In this document: positions 34,447 through 44,600 of the stretch, piece by piece
How positions within the stretch are numbered: the stretch's first letter is position 1
Layout of the letters: each line of letters begins with the position of its first letter
NCBI RefSeq assembly: GCF_014843845.1
Contig: NZ_JHQS01000051.1
Location: 62,001 to 126,000, forward strand
Direction: 5' to 3'
From: Mesorhizobium amorphae
GTDB lineage: Bacteria > Pseudomonadota > Alphaproteobacteria > Rhizobiales > Rhizobiaceae
Length of the DNA: 64,000 nucleotides
Made by a program: the position numbers and the translations under genes
The notes under the pieces: generated by a model
Databases searched by the model: none
What the model saw: only the letters and a program-made list of their open reading frames with translations
What the model was told of the DNA's origin: nothing

Positions 34447-35487
34447 CTAAGCAGCCGGAAAGAGCTTCCAGCGCCTGGGACGGAATGCGACGCGGCTCTT
34501 CTGCGCCGCCGGATGATCGACGGGCAGTTCGATCTCGACCCGCTGGCGCTCGCCGCCGATCTCGAGTTCCACCCGCCTTGTGCCGGCGACGCGGCGGCTG
34601 GCGGCGACGGTGCCGGCGATGCAACCGCTGCAGCCGTCGACCAATTCGACATCGTGCGGGCGGAAGTAGAGCATCGCTTCGCCGGAAGGCGCATGCGCCG
34701 CCGACAGCCCGATCGGCCCGTCGGCGAGCCAGATATCGCCATTGTCGACCTTGACGGGAAGCGAACTGGATTCGCCGATGAAGCCATAGACGAAGGGCGA
34801 GTTCGGCGTGTCGTAGATCTCGTCCGCGCTGCCGACCTGCTCGATGCGGCCCTGGCTCATCACCACCACACGGTCGGCAAGCTCCAAAGCCTCTTCCTGG
34901 TCGTGGGTGACGAAGACTGTGGTGTGGCCGGTGGCGTCATGGATATCGCGCAACCAGCGGCGCAGTTCCCGGCGCACCTGGGCATCGAGCGCACCGAACG
35001 GCTCGTCGAGCAACAGCACCCTGGGTTCGATCGCCATGGCGCGGGCGAGAGCCACGCGCTGGCGCTGGCCGCCCGAAAGCTGCGCCGGATAGCGCTTTTC
35101 CAGCCCCGACAACTGGACAAGGTCGAGAAGTTCTGACGCGCGGCGGCGGATCTCTTGCGCCGGCGGGCGCGACGACCCGTGCCGGACTTTCAGGCCGAAG
35201 CCGATATTGTCGGCGACCGTCATATGCCGGAACAGCGCATAGTGCTGGAAGACGAAGCCGACATTGCGCTCCTGGATCGACTTTTGCGAAGCGTCCTCGT
35301 CGCCGAAGAAAATGGCGCCCTTGGTTGGCCGCTCCAGCCCGGCGATCAGCCGGAGCAGGGTGGTCTTGCCGGAACCGGACGGCCCGAGCAACGCGATCAG
35401 TTCGCCGGACTTGATGTCGAGCGATACGTCGTGGAGGGCCGGAAACCGGTCAAACTCCTTGCGTACGTTTGCAACGCGAACTTCCAT
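34447..35487 (-). CDS. cysA: Sulfate/thiosulfate ABC transporter ATPase CysA
   Basis: 346 residues from the ATG at 35487. The ATPase domain has Walker A GPSGSGKTTLLR, signature LSGGQRQRVALARAMA, Walker B VLLLDEPFGALDAQVRREL and switch VFVTHDQEEALELAD. A C-terminal TOBE-like domain (residues about 240-346) contains MLYFRPHDVELV, as in CysA. It hydrolyses ATP to drive sulfate uptake through CysT/CysW. The gene follows cysW by 13 bp. Confidence 0.95.
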   Translation of the reverse strand: MEVRVANVRKEFDRFPALHDVSLDIKSGELIALLGPSGSGKTTLLRLIAGLERPTKGAIFFGDEDASQKSIQERNVGFVFQHYALFRHMTVADNIGFGLKVRHGSSRPPAQEIRRRASELLDLVQLSGLEKRYPAQLSGGQRQRVALARAMAIEPRVLLLDEPFGALDAQVRRELRRWLRDIHDATGHTTVFVTHDQEEALELADRVVVMSQGRIEQVGSADEIYDTPNSPFVYGFIGESSSLPVKVDNGDIWLADGPIGLSAAHAPSGEAMLYFRPHDVELVDGCSGCIAGTVAASRRVAGTRRVELEIGGERQRVEIELPVDHPAAQKSRVAFRPRRWKLFPAA

Positions 35488-35500
35488 CAACCGTCCCTTT

Positions 35501-36385
35501 TCAGTGTCCGCGCGTCGCGGCGATCTCGGCGCCGTAGCGCATCTCGAGAAGTGTTTTCAAGACCAGCGTGACTAGCGCAAGGCCGGCAAGCAGCGAAGCG
35601 ACGGCAAAGGCGCCGACGGCATTGTACTCGTTGTAGAGGATTTCGACATGCAGCGGCATGGTGTTGGTCAGGCCGCGTATATGTCCAGACACCACCGACA
35701 CCGCCCCGAACTCACCCATGGCGCGGGCATTGCACAGCAGCACGCCGTAGAGCAATCCCCATTTGACGTTGGGCAGCGTCACGTACCAGAAGGTCTGCCA
35801 GCCATTGGCGCCCAGCGAAAGTGCTGCCTCCTCGTCGCCATTGCCCTGCTCCTGCATCAGTGGGATCAACTCGCGCGCGACGAAGGGGAAGGTGACGAAG
35901 ACGGTGGCGAGCACGATGCCGGGCACGGCAAACAGGATGGCGATGCCATGTGCCTTCAACCAGGCGCCGAGCAACCCTTGAGCGCCGAACAGCAGCACAT
36001 AGACCAGGCCGGAAATGACCGGCGAGACCGAGAAGGGCAGGTCGATGAGCGTGGTCAGGAAGGCCTTGCCCTTGAACTCGAACTTGGCGATCGCCCAGGC
36101 GGCCGAGATGCCGAAGACGATGTTGAGCGGCACCGAGATCGCCGCCACCAGCAGCGTCAGGCGGATCGCCGAGCGCGTGTCGGGGCTGGCCAGCGCCTCG
36201 GTGTAGGCGCCGACGCCCTTGGCCAGGGCTTCGTTGAAGACGACGATCAGCGGCAGGACCAGGAAGATGCCGAGGAAGGCGAAGGCCACGGCCATCAGCA
36301 CCGCCCGCACCGGCCGGCTTTCGGTCACCGCCGCCGACTGGCTTTCGTGATGCGGTTCGTAGGATTTGATCTCGGGGTCAGCCAT
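35501..36385 (-). CDS. cysW: Sulfate ABC transporter permease CysW
   Basis: 294 residues with six predicted membrane helices after a cytoplasmic tail of about 28 residues. The EAA loop reads ELIPLMQEQGNGDEEAALSLGANGWQTFWYVTLPNVKWGLLYG, which contacts CysA, followed by ARAMGEFGAVSVVSGHIRG, a stretch characteristic of sulfate permeases. Its start overlaps the cysT stop by 8 bp. Confidence 0.95.
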   Translation of the reverse strand: MADPEIKSYEPHHESQSAAVTESRPVRAVLMAVAFAFLGIFLVLPLIVVFNEALAKGVGAYTEALASPDTRSAIRLTLLVAAISVPLNIVFGISAAWAIAKFEFKGKAFLTTLIDLPFSVSPVISGLVYVLLFGAQGLLGAWLKAHGIAILFAVPGIVLATVFVTFPFVARELIPLMQEQGNGDEEAALSLGANGWQTFWYVTLPNVKWGLLYGVLLCNARAMGEFGAVSVVSGHIRGLTNTMPLHVEILYNEYNAVGAFAVASLLAGLALVTLVLKTLLEMRYGAEIAATRGH

Positions 36386-37229
36386 AGCGTTTGCGGCTCC
36401 ACGACTGCACCAGATTGACGACGAGCAGCATCAGGAACGACAGCGCCAGCATGATCGCGGCGATCGCGGTCGCCGCCGGGTAGTTGTATTCCTCCAGCCG
36501 AATGACGATCAAAAGCGGCGCGATCTCCGACTTGAACGGCAAATTGCCGGCAATGAAGATGACAGAGCCGTATTCGCCGACGCCACGGGCGAAGGCCAGC
36601 GAGAAGCCGGTGACGATCGCCGGCGCCAGGCCGGGAAACAGGATGCGGGTGATGATCTGGAAGCGGCTGGCGCCGAGCGTGGCGGCTGCCTCCTCCACCT
36701 CCCTGTCGATCTCCTCCATGATCGGCTGCACCGTGCGCACGACGAAGGGCAGGCCGATGAAGACCAGTGCGATGACGATGCCGAGCGGCGTGTAGGCGAC
36801 CTTGATGCCGAGCGGCATCAGCAATTTGCCGATCCAGCCGTTCGGCGCGTAGAGCGTGGTGAGCGCGATGCCGGCGACGGCGGTGGGCAGCGCAAAGGGC
36901 AGGTCGACCATGGCATCGACGATGCGGCGGCCGGGAAAGCGGTAGCGCACCAGCACCCAGGCGACGAGCGTGCCGAAGACGACGTTGACGGCGGCGGCGG
37001 CGAAGGCGGTGCCGAAACTGATTTCGAGCGCGTTGATGGTGCGGCGGTCGGCAACGATCGCCCAGAAATCGGTCCAGCCAAGTGCTGCCGAGCGCCAGAC
37101 CAGCCCCGAGAGGGGGATGAGGATGATGAGCGTGAGGTAGGCAAGCGAGAAGCCGAGCGTCAATCCGAAACCCGGAATGACACTCGGCTGTCTGAACCGC
37201 CACCCCGCCTGAGCGGGTGCTGTGGTCAT
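36378..37229 (-). CDS. cysT: Sulfate ABC transporter permease CysT (CysU)
   Basis: 283 residues. Helix-rich; the EAA loop is EEIDREVEEAAATLGASRFQIITRILFPGLAPAIVTG, followed by SLAFARGVGEYGSVIFIAGNLPFKSEIAPLLI, the signature end of CysT proteins. It pairs with CysW to form the channel. It lies 74 bp after the first binding-protein gene and overlaps cysW. Confidence 0.95.
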   Translation of the reverse strand: MTTAPAQAGWRFRQPSVIPGFGLTLGFSLAYLTLIILIPLSGLVWRSAALGWTDFWAIVADRRTINALEISFGTAFAAAAVNVVFGTLVAWVLVRYRFPGRRIVDAMVDLPFALPTAVAGIALTTLYAPNGWIGKLLMPLGIKVAYTPLGIVIALVFIGLPFVVRTVQPIMEEIDREVEEAAATLGASRFQIITRILFPGLAPAIVTGFSLAFARGVGEYGSVIFIAGNLPFKSEIAPLLIVIRLEEYNYPAATAIAAIMLALSFLMLLVVNLVQSWSRKRYG

Positions 37230-37303
37230 GGAAGTCTGGTTTGTCCCTTCTTATTCAGACCAGATTGCCGTCGGTGATATCGCGGCCTTGCGGCCGCCGC
37301 GCC

Positions 37304-38332
37304 TCACTGGGCCGGCTTGTAGATCTGGTCGAATATACCACCGTCGCCGAAATGGTAAGGCTGTGCCTTCTTCCAACCGCCAAAAAGCGGATCGTCGATG
37401 GTGACGAGCTTGATCGCGGGCAGTTTGGCGAGGTCTTCCGCCGGCACCAGATCGGGCTTTGCCGGACGGTAATGGTTCTTGGCGATCAGCGTTTGACCTT
37501 CCTTGGAGTAGAGCCAGCCCAGATAGGCCTCAGCGACCTTGCGCGTGCCCTTGGCGTCGACATTGGCGTCCACCACCGCGACCGGCGGCTCGGCCAGGAT
37601 CGAGGTCGGCGGATAGACGATGTCGAAATTGTCGGCGCCGAATTCGTCAAGCGCCAGATAGGCTTCGTTCTCCCAGGCAATCAGCACGTCGCCGAGGCCT
37701 TTTTGCGCAAAGGTCACGGTCGAGCCGCGCGCGCCGGTGTCGAGCACCGGGACATTGGAGTAGAGCTTGCCGACGAATTCCTTGGTCTTGGCTTCGTCGC
37801 CGCCATCATTGGCATTGGCATAGGCCCAGGCTGCGAGGTAGTTCCAGCGTGCGCCGCCTGAGGTTTTCGGGTTCGGCGTAATCACCTGGACGCCTTCCTT
37901 GACCAGGTCGTTCCAGTCATGGATGCCCTTCGGGTTGCCCTTGCGGACCAGGAATATGATGGTCGACGTATAGGGGGCGGAATTGTTCTCGAATTTCGTG
38001 CGCCAGTCCGGATTGATCTTCTGCGATTTCGAGACGATGGCGTTGATGTCGCCTTCGAGCGCCAGCGTCACCACGTCGGCATCGAGGCCGTCGATCACGG
38101 CGCGGGCCTGGGCGCCAGATCCGCCATGCGACTGCTGGATGGTCACGGTCTCGCCGGTCTCGGCCTTCCAATGGGCGGCGAACGCCTCGTCATAGGCCTT
38201 GTAGAGCTCGCGTGTCGGGTCATAGGACACGTTGAGAAGGGTTGTGTCGGCAAACGCGAAACCGAGCGTGCCGAACTGGACAGATGTGGCGACCAGTGCG
38301 CCGAGCAGTTTCCTGAAATGAGGGTTGGTCAT
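37304..38332 (-). CDS. Sulfate-binding periplasmic protein (operon-proximal copy)
   Basis: 342 residues from the ATG at 38332. The signal peptide is MTNPHFRKLLGALVATSVQFGTLGFAFA, the mature start TTLLNVSYDPTRELYKAYDEAF. The sulfate-site segments are QQSHGGSGAQARAVIDGLDADVVTLAL and TPNPKTSGGARWNYLAAWAYA. It is the first gene of the binding protein-cysT-cysW-cysA operon and the likely main sulfate receptor. Upstream bases at 38361-38375 form an imperfect palindrome with TTGATAG. Confidence 0.93.
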   Translation of the reverse strand: MTNPHFRKLLGALVATSVQFGTLGFAFADTTLLNVSYDPTRELYKAYDEAFAAHWKAETGETVTIQQSHGGSGAQARAVIDGLDADVVTLALEGDINAIVSKSQKINPDWRTKFENNSAPYTSTIIFLVRKGNPKGIHDWNDLVKEGVQVITPNPKTSGGARWNYLAAWAYANANDGGDEAKTKEFVGKLYSNVPVLDTGARGSTVTFAQKGLGDVLIAWENEAYLALDEFGADNFDIVYPPTSILAEPPVAVVDANVDAKGTRKVAEAYLGWLYSKEGQTLIAKNHYRPAKPDLVPAEDLAKLPAIKLVTIDDPLFGGWKKAQPYHFGDGGIFDQIYKPAQ

Positions 38333-38360
38333 TTCCGCCTCCGTTGATGATGGCCGAACT

Positions 38361-38375
38361 CTACCGAATTGATAG
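38361..38375. promoter_or_regulatory. Imperfect palindrome upstream of the sulfate operon
   Basis: CTACCGAATTGATAG lies about 30 bp upstream of the first sulfate gene. The words CCG and TTGATAG recur at 34353-34363 upstream of the distal binding-protein gene. It may be a site for the Rrf2 regulator; this is speculative. Confidence 0.3.
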
Positions 38376-38562
38376 AAATTAGATGCATTCAACGTTGCCT
38401 TTTTTGCCCTCTTGAAGCAATTTTTCGCTGGGCATCGACCTCCCGAGGAAACATTTTCCTCATATTAGCCCTGTCGATTCCGCGTCGGTTCGACGCTATT
38501 TAGAAACGGGTCGCGCCTAAGGCAAGGCCAGCCGGCCGGAGGTTCACCTTCGCGGCGGCCAG

Positions 38563-39294
38563 CTATTCTGCCCTGACGGGGAAGTCGAAACGCTGTTTGG
38601 GAAACGGTTCGTCTGCCAGCGTGAAGTGCCACCATTCGCGGGCATAGTTCTTGAAGCCGCCGGCACGCATGGCCTCGACCAGCCTTTTGCGGTTTGCCGC
38701 AGCGCCGCCGGCAAGCGGGCGGTGGGTGGTTTCGCTCGTCGGATCGAAGCAGTCGAAGCCGGTGCCGAAATCGAGCGTGTCGGCATCGGGTGCGCCACAG
38801 GCGGGCTTCGGCGCGCTCTCGCGATCGGCCTGGGCGATGGCGACGTCGACGGTTGAACCGCGCGAATGGGTGGACAGTTCGCCGATGTAGCCCTTGGCGA
38901 TGAGGTCGTTGCGCTTGACCGCCGGATACCATTGCGGGTCGGGCGGTCCGCCCTTTCTTGTCCATTCGCTCATATCGGTGACGGCGCGCGCCGGCCGGTA
39001 ACAGTCGAAGACGACCAGCGTCAGGCCCTCGGCGGCAAGCGCGTTCTGCACGCTGGATAGAGCCGCTGCCGCCTGCCGGGTAAGGATGCAGACCGGGGCG
39101 TCATAGCCATTGGCCTTGCGATGCAGGAAATTTTCGAGGCCGGCATAGCGGATGTCCTGGCGGATCGAGGGATCGACATCGGCAAGGCGGACGAGGCCGG
39201 CCGGGAGGGGATCGGCGGAGGCGGGAAGGGTGCAGGCGAGGGGCAGCAGGACGCAAAGCCCAATGCGCTGAATCGTTTGGCGCATTCTATTCAA
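38563..39294 (-). CDS. VanX-type D-alanyl-D-alanine dipeptidase (peptidase M15D)
   Basis: 243 residues with a signal peptide (IGLCVLLPLACTLPASA). The zinc and catalytic motifs are STHSRGSTVDVAI (His and Asp ligands) and AREWWHF (Glu base and third ligand His); LVVFDCYRPARAV supplies the usual arginine. Periplasmic members of this family recycle or remodel cell-wall D-Ala-D-Ala, unlike cytoplasmic vancomycin-resistance VanX. It lies 9 bp after the pbpC stop in the same direction, so it is probably the last gene of the alpha-2-macroglobulin/pbpC transcript. Two starts 9 bp apart (39294 and 39285) are possible. Confidence 0.88.
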   Translation of the reverse strand: MNRMRQTIQRIGLCVLLPLACTLPASADPLPAGLVRLADVDPSIRQDIRYAGLENFLHRKANGYDAPVCILTRQAAAALSSVQNALAAEGLTLVVFDCYRPARAVTDMSEWTRKGGPPDPQWYPAVKRNDLIAKGYIGELSTHSRGSTVDVAIAQADRESAPKPACGAPDADTLDFGTGFDCFDPTSETTHRPLAGGAAANRKRLVEAMRAGGFKNYAREWWHFTLADEPFPKQRFDFPVRAE

Positions 39295-39303
39295 CGAGCA
39301 CTT

Positions 39304-41394
39304 TCACTCGACGAACACCTTCACGCTGGCCGCGCGTCCGGCGGCGTCGATCACGGTGAGCGTCGAATAGCCGGCGCCGTCTGGTAGCCAGGTCGCTGTG
39401 CGGCGACGGTCGATGCCGATCAGTGGCTTGCCGTTGGCGAGCCACCGGAACGGCGCACGGCCGCCTTGCAGTTTCAGCACCAGCGGCGAGGCATCGGCCG
39501 AGTTCGCGCCGAGATCGACGCGGGCGCCGTCGGGCGGAAAGATGATCGTTGGCGCGGGCTCGGTGGGTGCTGCCTGCGCCAGCCCCTCGGTGACGGCGCC
39601 GAAGCGCGCCAAGGTCACCGGCAGGTCCTCGCGCCTGGGCCTGAACACACCGGTCGGCCGCCCCGGCAGCGGTACGGTGGCGAGCCCGGAGCGGACGAAG
39701 CCATCGAACAGGATCGGCGCCGCCGAGGCATAGCCGGAGAGGCCCGGCACGGCGCCGGCATCGGCGCGGCCGACCCAGACACCCAGCACGTAGCGGCCGT
39801 CAAAGCCGACCGACCAGGCATCGCGGTAGCCATAGGAGGTGCCGGTCTTGTAGGCGATGCCGCGATGGGAGGCGCCTTCGGGCGGTTTTACACCCGACAA
39901 TATGTCGGTGATCTGCCAATTCGCCTGGTCGTCGAGGATGGTGGCGGTGGAGCGTTCGGCATTTGCCGGCTCGGTGCCGTCATGCAGCGTGTGCGCCTTG
40001 CCGCCATTGGCAAGTCCCGTATAGAGCTGGACGAGGTCGCGCAGCGTCACGCCGACGCCGCCGAGGCCGATCGCCAGCCCTGGCGCCTCGTTGATTGGCA
40101 ACACCGGGCTGACGCCGGCCTGGCGGAAGCGCGCCGTCAGCCGCGCCGGGCCGACCGCGTCGAGCACGCGGATCGCCGGCACGTTGAGCGACAGCTGCAG
40201 CGCCTGGCGGATGCTGACGTCGCCCTGGTAACCCATGTCGAAATTCTTCGGCCGGTAGCCGGAAAAGTCGGCAGGGCTGTCCTCGATGATGGTCTCTTGC
40301 GCCACCAGCCCCTGTTCGAAGGCGAGGCCATAGATGAAAGGTTTTAGTGTCGAACCCGGCGAGCGGACGATCCTGGTCATGTCGATCCAGCCGGAGCGGC
40401 TGGCATCGAAGAAATCGGCCGAACCGACCTCGCCGAGGATGTCGCCGGTGCGGGAGTCGGCCATCACCATGGCCACCGACAGGCGCGGACCGAGCTTGGC
40501 AGCCGCCTCCTTCGCCACCTGCTCCAGCCCTTGCTGGACGCTTTTGCGGATCGTCAGCTGCAGCGGCTTGCCGGGTGTGGCCTTGGGCAGCATGGCATAG
40601 GCAGCGTGAGCGGCGAGCGCCGGCAGTTTGCGGCGCAGGCCCGAAACATCGTCCAGCGCTGCGCGGGCGGCCTCGCGTTCGCCTAGCAGGCCGGCCGAAA
40701 CCATGCGGGTCAGCACACGGTCGCGGGCGGCGTGCGCAATGCCGAGGTTGCGGTCGGGCCGCCGCCTTTCCGGCAATTGCGGCAGGGCGACAAGCAGGGC
40801 GGCTTCCGAGACGGTGAGCCGCTTTGGCTCCTTGCCGAAATAGGCGAGCGAGGCGGCGCGCACGCCTTCGAGATTGCCGCCATAGGGCGCCAGCGTCAGG
40901 TAGCGCTCGAGGATTTCGCGCTTGGAGAGCCGCCGCTCGATCTGGATGGCGCGCAGCATCTGCTTGATCTTGGAGCTGAGGCTGCGGCTGTCGCGCGGCT
41001 CGATCAGCCGGGCAAGCTGCATCGACAGCGTCGAGCCGCCGGAGACGATATGGCCATTGGTCACGAACTGGCCGGCGGCGCGGGCCAGCGCCAGCACGTC
41101 GACGCCGTCATGGTCCCAGAAGCGCTTGTCCTCATAGGCAACCAACATGTCGACGAACTGCTTGTCGACTTGGTCGAGGCGGGTTTCGAGCCGCCAGTAG
41201 CCGTCGGGCGTGGCGAAGGCGCGCAGCAACTGGCCGTCGCGGTCCTGCACTTCGGTCGAGACCGTGAGTTTTTCGGCCAGCGGCGGCGGAAAGGCCCGGT
41301 CGAGATGCCAGAGGGCGCTTGCGGAAACAGCGAGGAGGCCGGCGAGCGAGGTCGCCGCGATAGCCGATCGGCGCAGGAATTTTCTGGAGGGCAT
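39304..41394 (-). CDS. pbpC: Penicillin-binding protein 1C
   Basis: 696 residues. An N-terminal membrane anchor precedes a glycosyltransferase family 51 domain (VAYEDKRFWDHDGVD with the catalytic Glu, GGSTLSMQLARLI). The transpeptidase domain follows with SPGSTLKPFIYG (SxxK), SLN in LQLSLNVPAIR and YKTGTSYGYRDAW (KTG). A C-terminal PBP1C-specific beta domain ends FPPDGARVDLG... to VKVFVE. It polymerises and cross-links peptidoglycan in the periplasm. The pairing with the alpha-2-macroglobulin gene upstream is the same as E. coli yfhM-pbpC and suggests wall repair after attack. The ATG at 41394 sits 6 bp from the repeat at 41401. Confidence 0.95.
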   Translation of the reverse strand: MPSRKFLRRSAIAATSLAGLLAVSASALWHLDRAFPPPLAEKLTVSTEVQDRDGQLLRAFATPDGYWRLETRLDQVDKQFVDMLVAYEDKRFWDHDGVDVLALARAAGQFVTNGHIVSGGSTLSMQLARLIEPRDSRSLSSKIKQMLRAIQIERRLSKREILERYLTLAPYGGNLEGVRAASLAYFGKEPKRLTVSEAALLVALPQLPERRRPDRNLGIAHAARDRVLTRMVSAGLLGEREAARAALDDVSGLRRKLPALAAHAAYAMLPKATPGKPLQLTIRKSVQQGLEQVAKEAAAKLGPRLSVAMVMADSRTGDILGEVGSADFFDASRSGWIDMTRIVRSPGSTLKPFIYGLAFEQGLVAQETIIEDSPADFSGYRPKNFDMGYQGDVSIRQALQLSLNVPAIRVLDAVGPARLTARFRQAGVSPVLPINEAPGLAIGLGGVGVTLRDLVQLYTGLANGGKAHTLHDGTEPANAERSTATILDDQANWQITDILSGVKPPEGASHRGIAYKTGTSYGYRDAWSVGFDGRYVLGVWVGRADAGAVPGLSGYASAAPILFDGFVRSGLATVPLPGRPTGVFRPRREDLPVTLARFGAVTEGLAQAAPTEPAPTIIFPPDGARVDLGANSADASPLVLKLQGGRAPFRWLANGKPLIGIDRRRTATWLPDGAGYSTLTVIDAAGRAASVKVFVE

Positions 41395-41400
41395 GGCGCC

Positions 41401-41571
41401 GCCCCTCATCCGCCTGCCGGCACCTTCTCCCCGTATAGTGACGGGGAGAAGGGAGCTGTTGCTGCGTTCGGCACCTTTTCCGCAGCGTTCGAGATTGGCG
41501 AAAGCTTTGGCGCAGGCTTCTTTCTCCCCGTCTCTATACGGCGAGAAATGCCCGGCAGGGCAATGAGGGGC
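41401..41571. repeat. 171-bp composite palindromic repeat (RIME-like)
   Basis: The two ends are inverted copies of about 50 bp. Each reads from GCCCCTCAT through CTGCCGG to TTCTC, CCGTATAG and GACGGGGAGAA, with a few differences. They flank a unique core of about 65 bp. It fills most of the 213 bp between the alpha-2-macroglobulin gene and pbpC, whose transcript would form a large hairpin here. Shared words link it to the elements at 4161-4276 and 2117-2137. Confidence 0.85.
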
Positions 41572-41607
41572 TGCGCCATCGCGATGTTCCTGTTCGCCAT
41601 CTTAGCC

Positions 41608-44600
41608 TTACGGCGCCTTGACCTCCATCATGCCGGTGGCGGTGCGGGCCGAATATTGCGGGCGGTACATGTCCTCCACCGTCGCCGCCGGATGAGCGTA
41701 GGTGCCGGGCGTCACCGCGCGCACGACATAGGCCAGCGCGATGCTGCGGTCGCCGTCGCCGTCATTCGGGTTGAAGGCCGCGACGAAACGGTCATCGCGG
41801 AATTCGAGATGGGCGGCATCGGTCTGCGCCAGCCAGGAGAAGTTCGACAATTGCGCGCTGGAAACCAGGCCCGGATTGTCGATCTCGAAGCCGGCTGGCA
41901 ACAGGTCGGTGATCAGGAGGCGCGACGGCCACTTGTTCTGCTCGTAGACCTTGAGCACGACCACGTAGCGTTCGTTCTGCTGGACCTCGGTGACGTTGGC
42001 CTCGGTGCCGTCGAGCTTGTAGTAGGTGCGCTCGATGGTGAAGCCGTCGCCGCCGGCCGGCAGCGGCTCGACCGGCGAGGCCACCGTGGTGACGACGGCC
42101 TGCAGCGGCGTCTTGCCGGTGTTGGCGATGGTGAGCGGGCTGTCGGCTATGTCGCTGCCGCTGAGCTGGTCGGAATAGCCGCCGGCGTGCGGCGTGCCAT
42201 TCACCGTCAGCGTGATCGAGTCGTTGCCCTCCTTCAGTGCCCGCGCCGCCAGCAGCATCCAGGACTCGTCCTGCGTGCTCGTCCAGCGGGCGTCGGCGCG
42301 CTTCCTCGCCACCAGCCTGGTCAGTGCCGGCACGATGGTCGGCACGGGCTTCGATTCCGCGGCAAGCGCCAGCATCGCCGCGCCGTCACGCAACGGCGAA
42401 CCGTAGTCCGAGCGGTAGTAGTCGTAGTCGGTGGCCGACTGGGCCAGCCGGAACGCCGCCTGGAACGTGGCTTCCGAGCGCTGCGTATCGCCATAGAGCG
42501 CCAGGCTCGCCGCCAACTGGGCGACGGCCATCGGGCTGGTGAAGGCCTCGAGCTGCGTGTCGGCGTAGTAACGCAGGTCGCCGACCGAAGCCTTCTTGTT
42601 GCGGGCCAGGACATAGAGCGCGTAGGCGATCTCGCTGCCGCGACCCTGGACGTCCTGGTCGTAGCCGAGCGAGTTCTGCAGATTGTTCAGCGCCTGGCTC
42701 ATCGCCAGTGCAGGCACGTCATATTTCTGCTCGCGCGCCCGGGTCAGGAAGTCGCTGACATAGGCGTCCAGCCAGAGATCGCCGGAGCCCGGCCCCCACA
42801 GGCCGAAGCTGCCGGCCGAGGCCTGGTAGCTCAGCACCTTGTAGATGGCCTCCTGGACGCGGTTATGCAGGTCCGGGTCGCTGGCCATGCCGACGCCGGA
42901 TGCCAGCTCGTTGACGTAAAGCAGCGGCAAGGCGCGGCTGGTCGTCTGCTCGGCGCAGCCATAGGGGTAGCGGTCGAGCGTCATCAGCAGCGACGGCACG
43001 TCGAAGGCTGCCGCCTGCGAAACACCGACGCTGACGGAAGCGCCGTCGAGCAGGCTTGCCGCCAACAGTTCCTTGTCGACGCGTAGCGCGCCGACATTGG
43101 GCTTGAGGTCGACCACCAGCCGGGTGGTGACCGGCAATTGCGGTGGCCGCACCGGGACGTAGAGCGTCTGCTCGACCTTGGTGCCATCGGCATGGGCGAG
43201 CTTGATGGTCAGTGAAGCATTGCCGGCGGTCTTGGCGATCAGCGGCACGGTCAGCGTCTGGCGCTTGCCCTGGGCGAGCGTCAGCATCTGGGGCAACGGT
43301 TTGTCGCCGGTCGACAGATCGCCTGTCGTGTCGATCGACAGGGCATAGTCGCCGGCCGGACCGTCGGTGTCGGCAATGTCGAGCCGCATGACGGCGGCAT
43401 CGCCGGGCGCCAGGAAGCGCGGCAGGCCGGCGGTGATCACGATCGGATCACGCACGATGACGTCGGACTGGGCATGGCCGACCGCTTCCTTGGTCCAGGC
43501 GACGGCCATGACGCGCACGGTGCCGTTGAACTGCGGAATGTCGAAGTCGACCCTGGCCTTGCCGTCGGCATCGAGCTGGACCACGCCGGAGAAGAAGGCG
43601 ACCAGCTTTTCGGTCGGCGGTCTGCCTTGCGCCTGCAGGTTGGAGCCGTCGCCGCCGGTGCGCAACTTGCCGGTGGTGCCGAGCGAACCGTCGATCAGGC
43701 GGCCATAGAGGTCGCGGATCTCAAGCCCGAGCATGCGCTGGCCGAAGAACCAGTTCTCCGGATCCGGCGCCTTGTAGTTGGTGAGGTTGAGGATGCCGAC
43801 ATCGACGGCGGCGACCATGACATAGGCATTGCTGCCGGGTTGCACACCGGCGACGGAGACCGGGATCGACAGCTGCTGGCGCGGCATCGTCTTGTCGGGC
43901 GGCGTCAGGGTGACCGCGAGCTTCTTCGAGCCCGGATCGACATTCAGCCATTTCACGCCGATGGCGCGGGCCGGCATGCGCGTTTCCTGCGCATCGCCCG
44001 GCCTGAACAGCGTCGCGGTGATGTAGGCGCCGGCGCCCCAGTCGTCGCCGACCGGGATGTCGACGGTGCTGCCGCCGACCGGCACCGTGGCGGTGACGGT
44101 CTTCAGCAGCTTGTCGGCGCCGATGGTGACCAGCAGTTCGCCGGCAAAGTGCGGCGAGACCTTGAGCCTGGCCACTTCGCCTGCTGCATAAGTGTCCTTG
44201 TCGAGAGCGATCTCGAGGCCGTCGGGCGTTTCGGTGGTGGTGGAGGAGACATACCAGCCGCCATCGAACTCATAGCTGGTCGCCGGTCCCTCGGGATCGG
44301 CAGTTTCGACCTGCAGCCGGTAGCGGCCCCAGTCGACCGGCAGAGACACGGTCGCTTCGCCATCGGCGCTGAGATCGACCTGGCCGTTGGCCACCGACTT
44401 GGTGAAGGTCACCGGCTCATAGTTCCAGGAATTGTTGGAGCGGTACCACTGGTAATTGCGTTCGACCTTGACCAGCGACCACAGCGCACCTTTCAGCGCC
44501 TCGCGCTTACCGTCGGGATCGACGGCGATCAGGCTGAACTTGGCCGTGCCGCCCTGCGGCACCTCGTCATTGTCGAAATCCGGCCGGATGCCGATCATGT

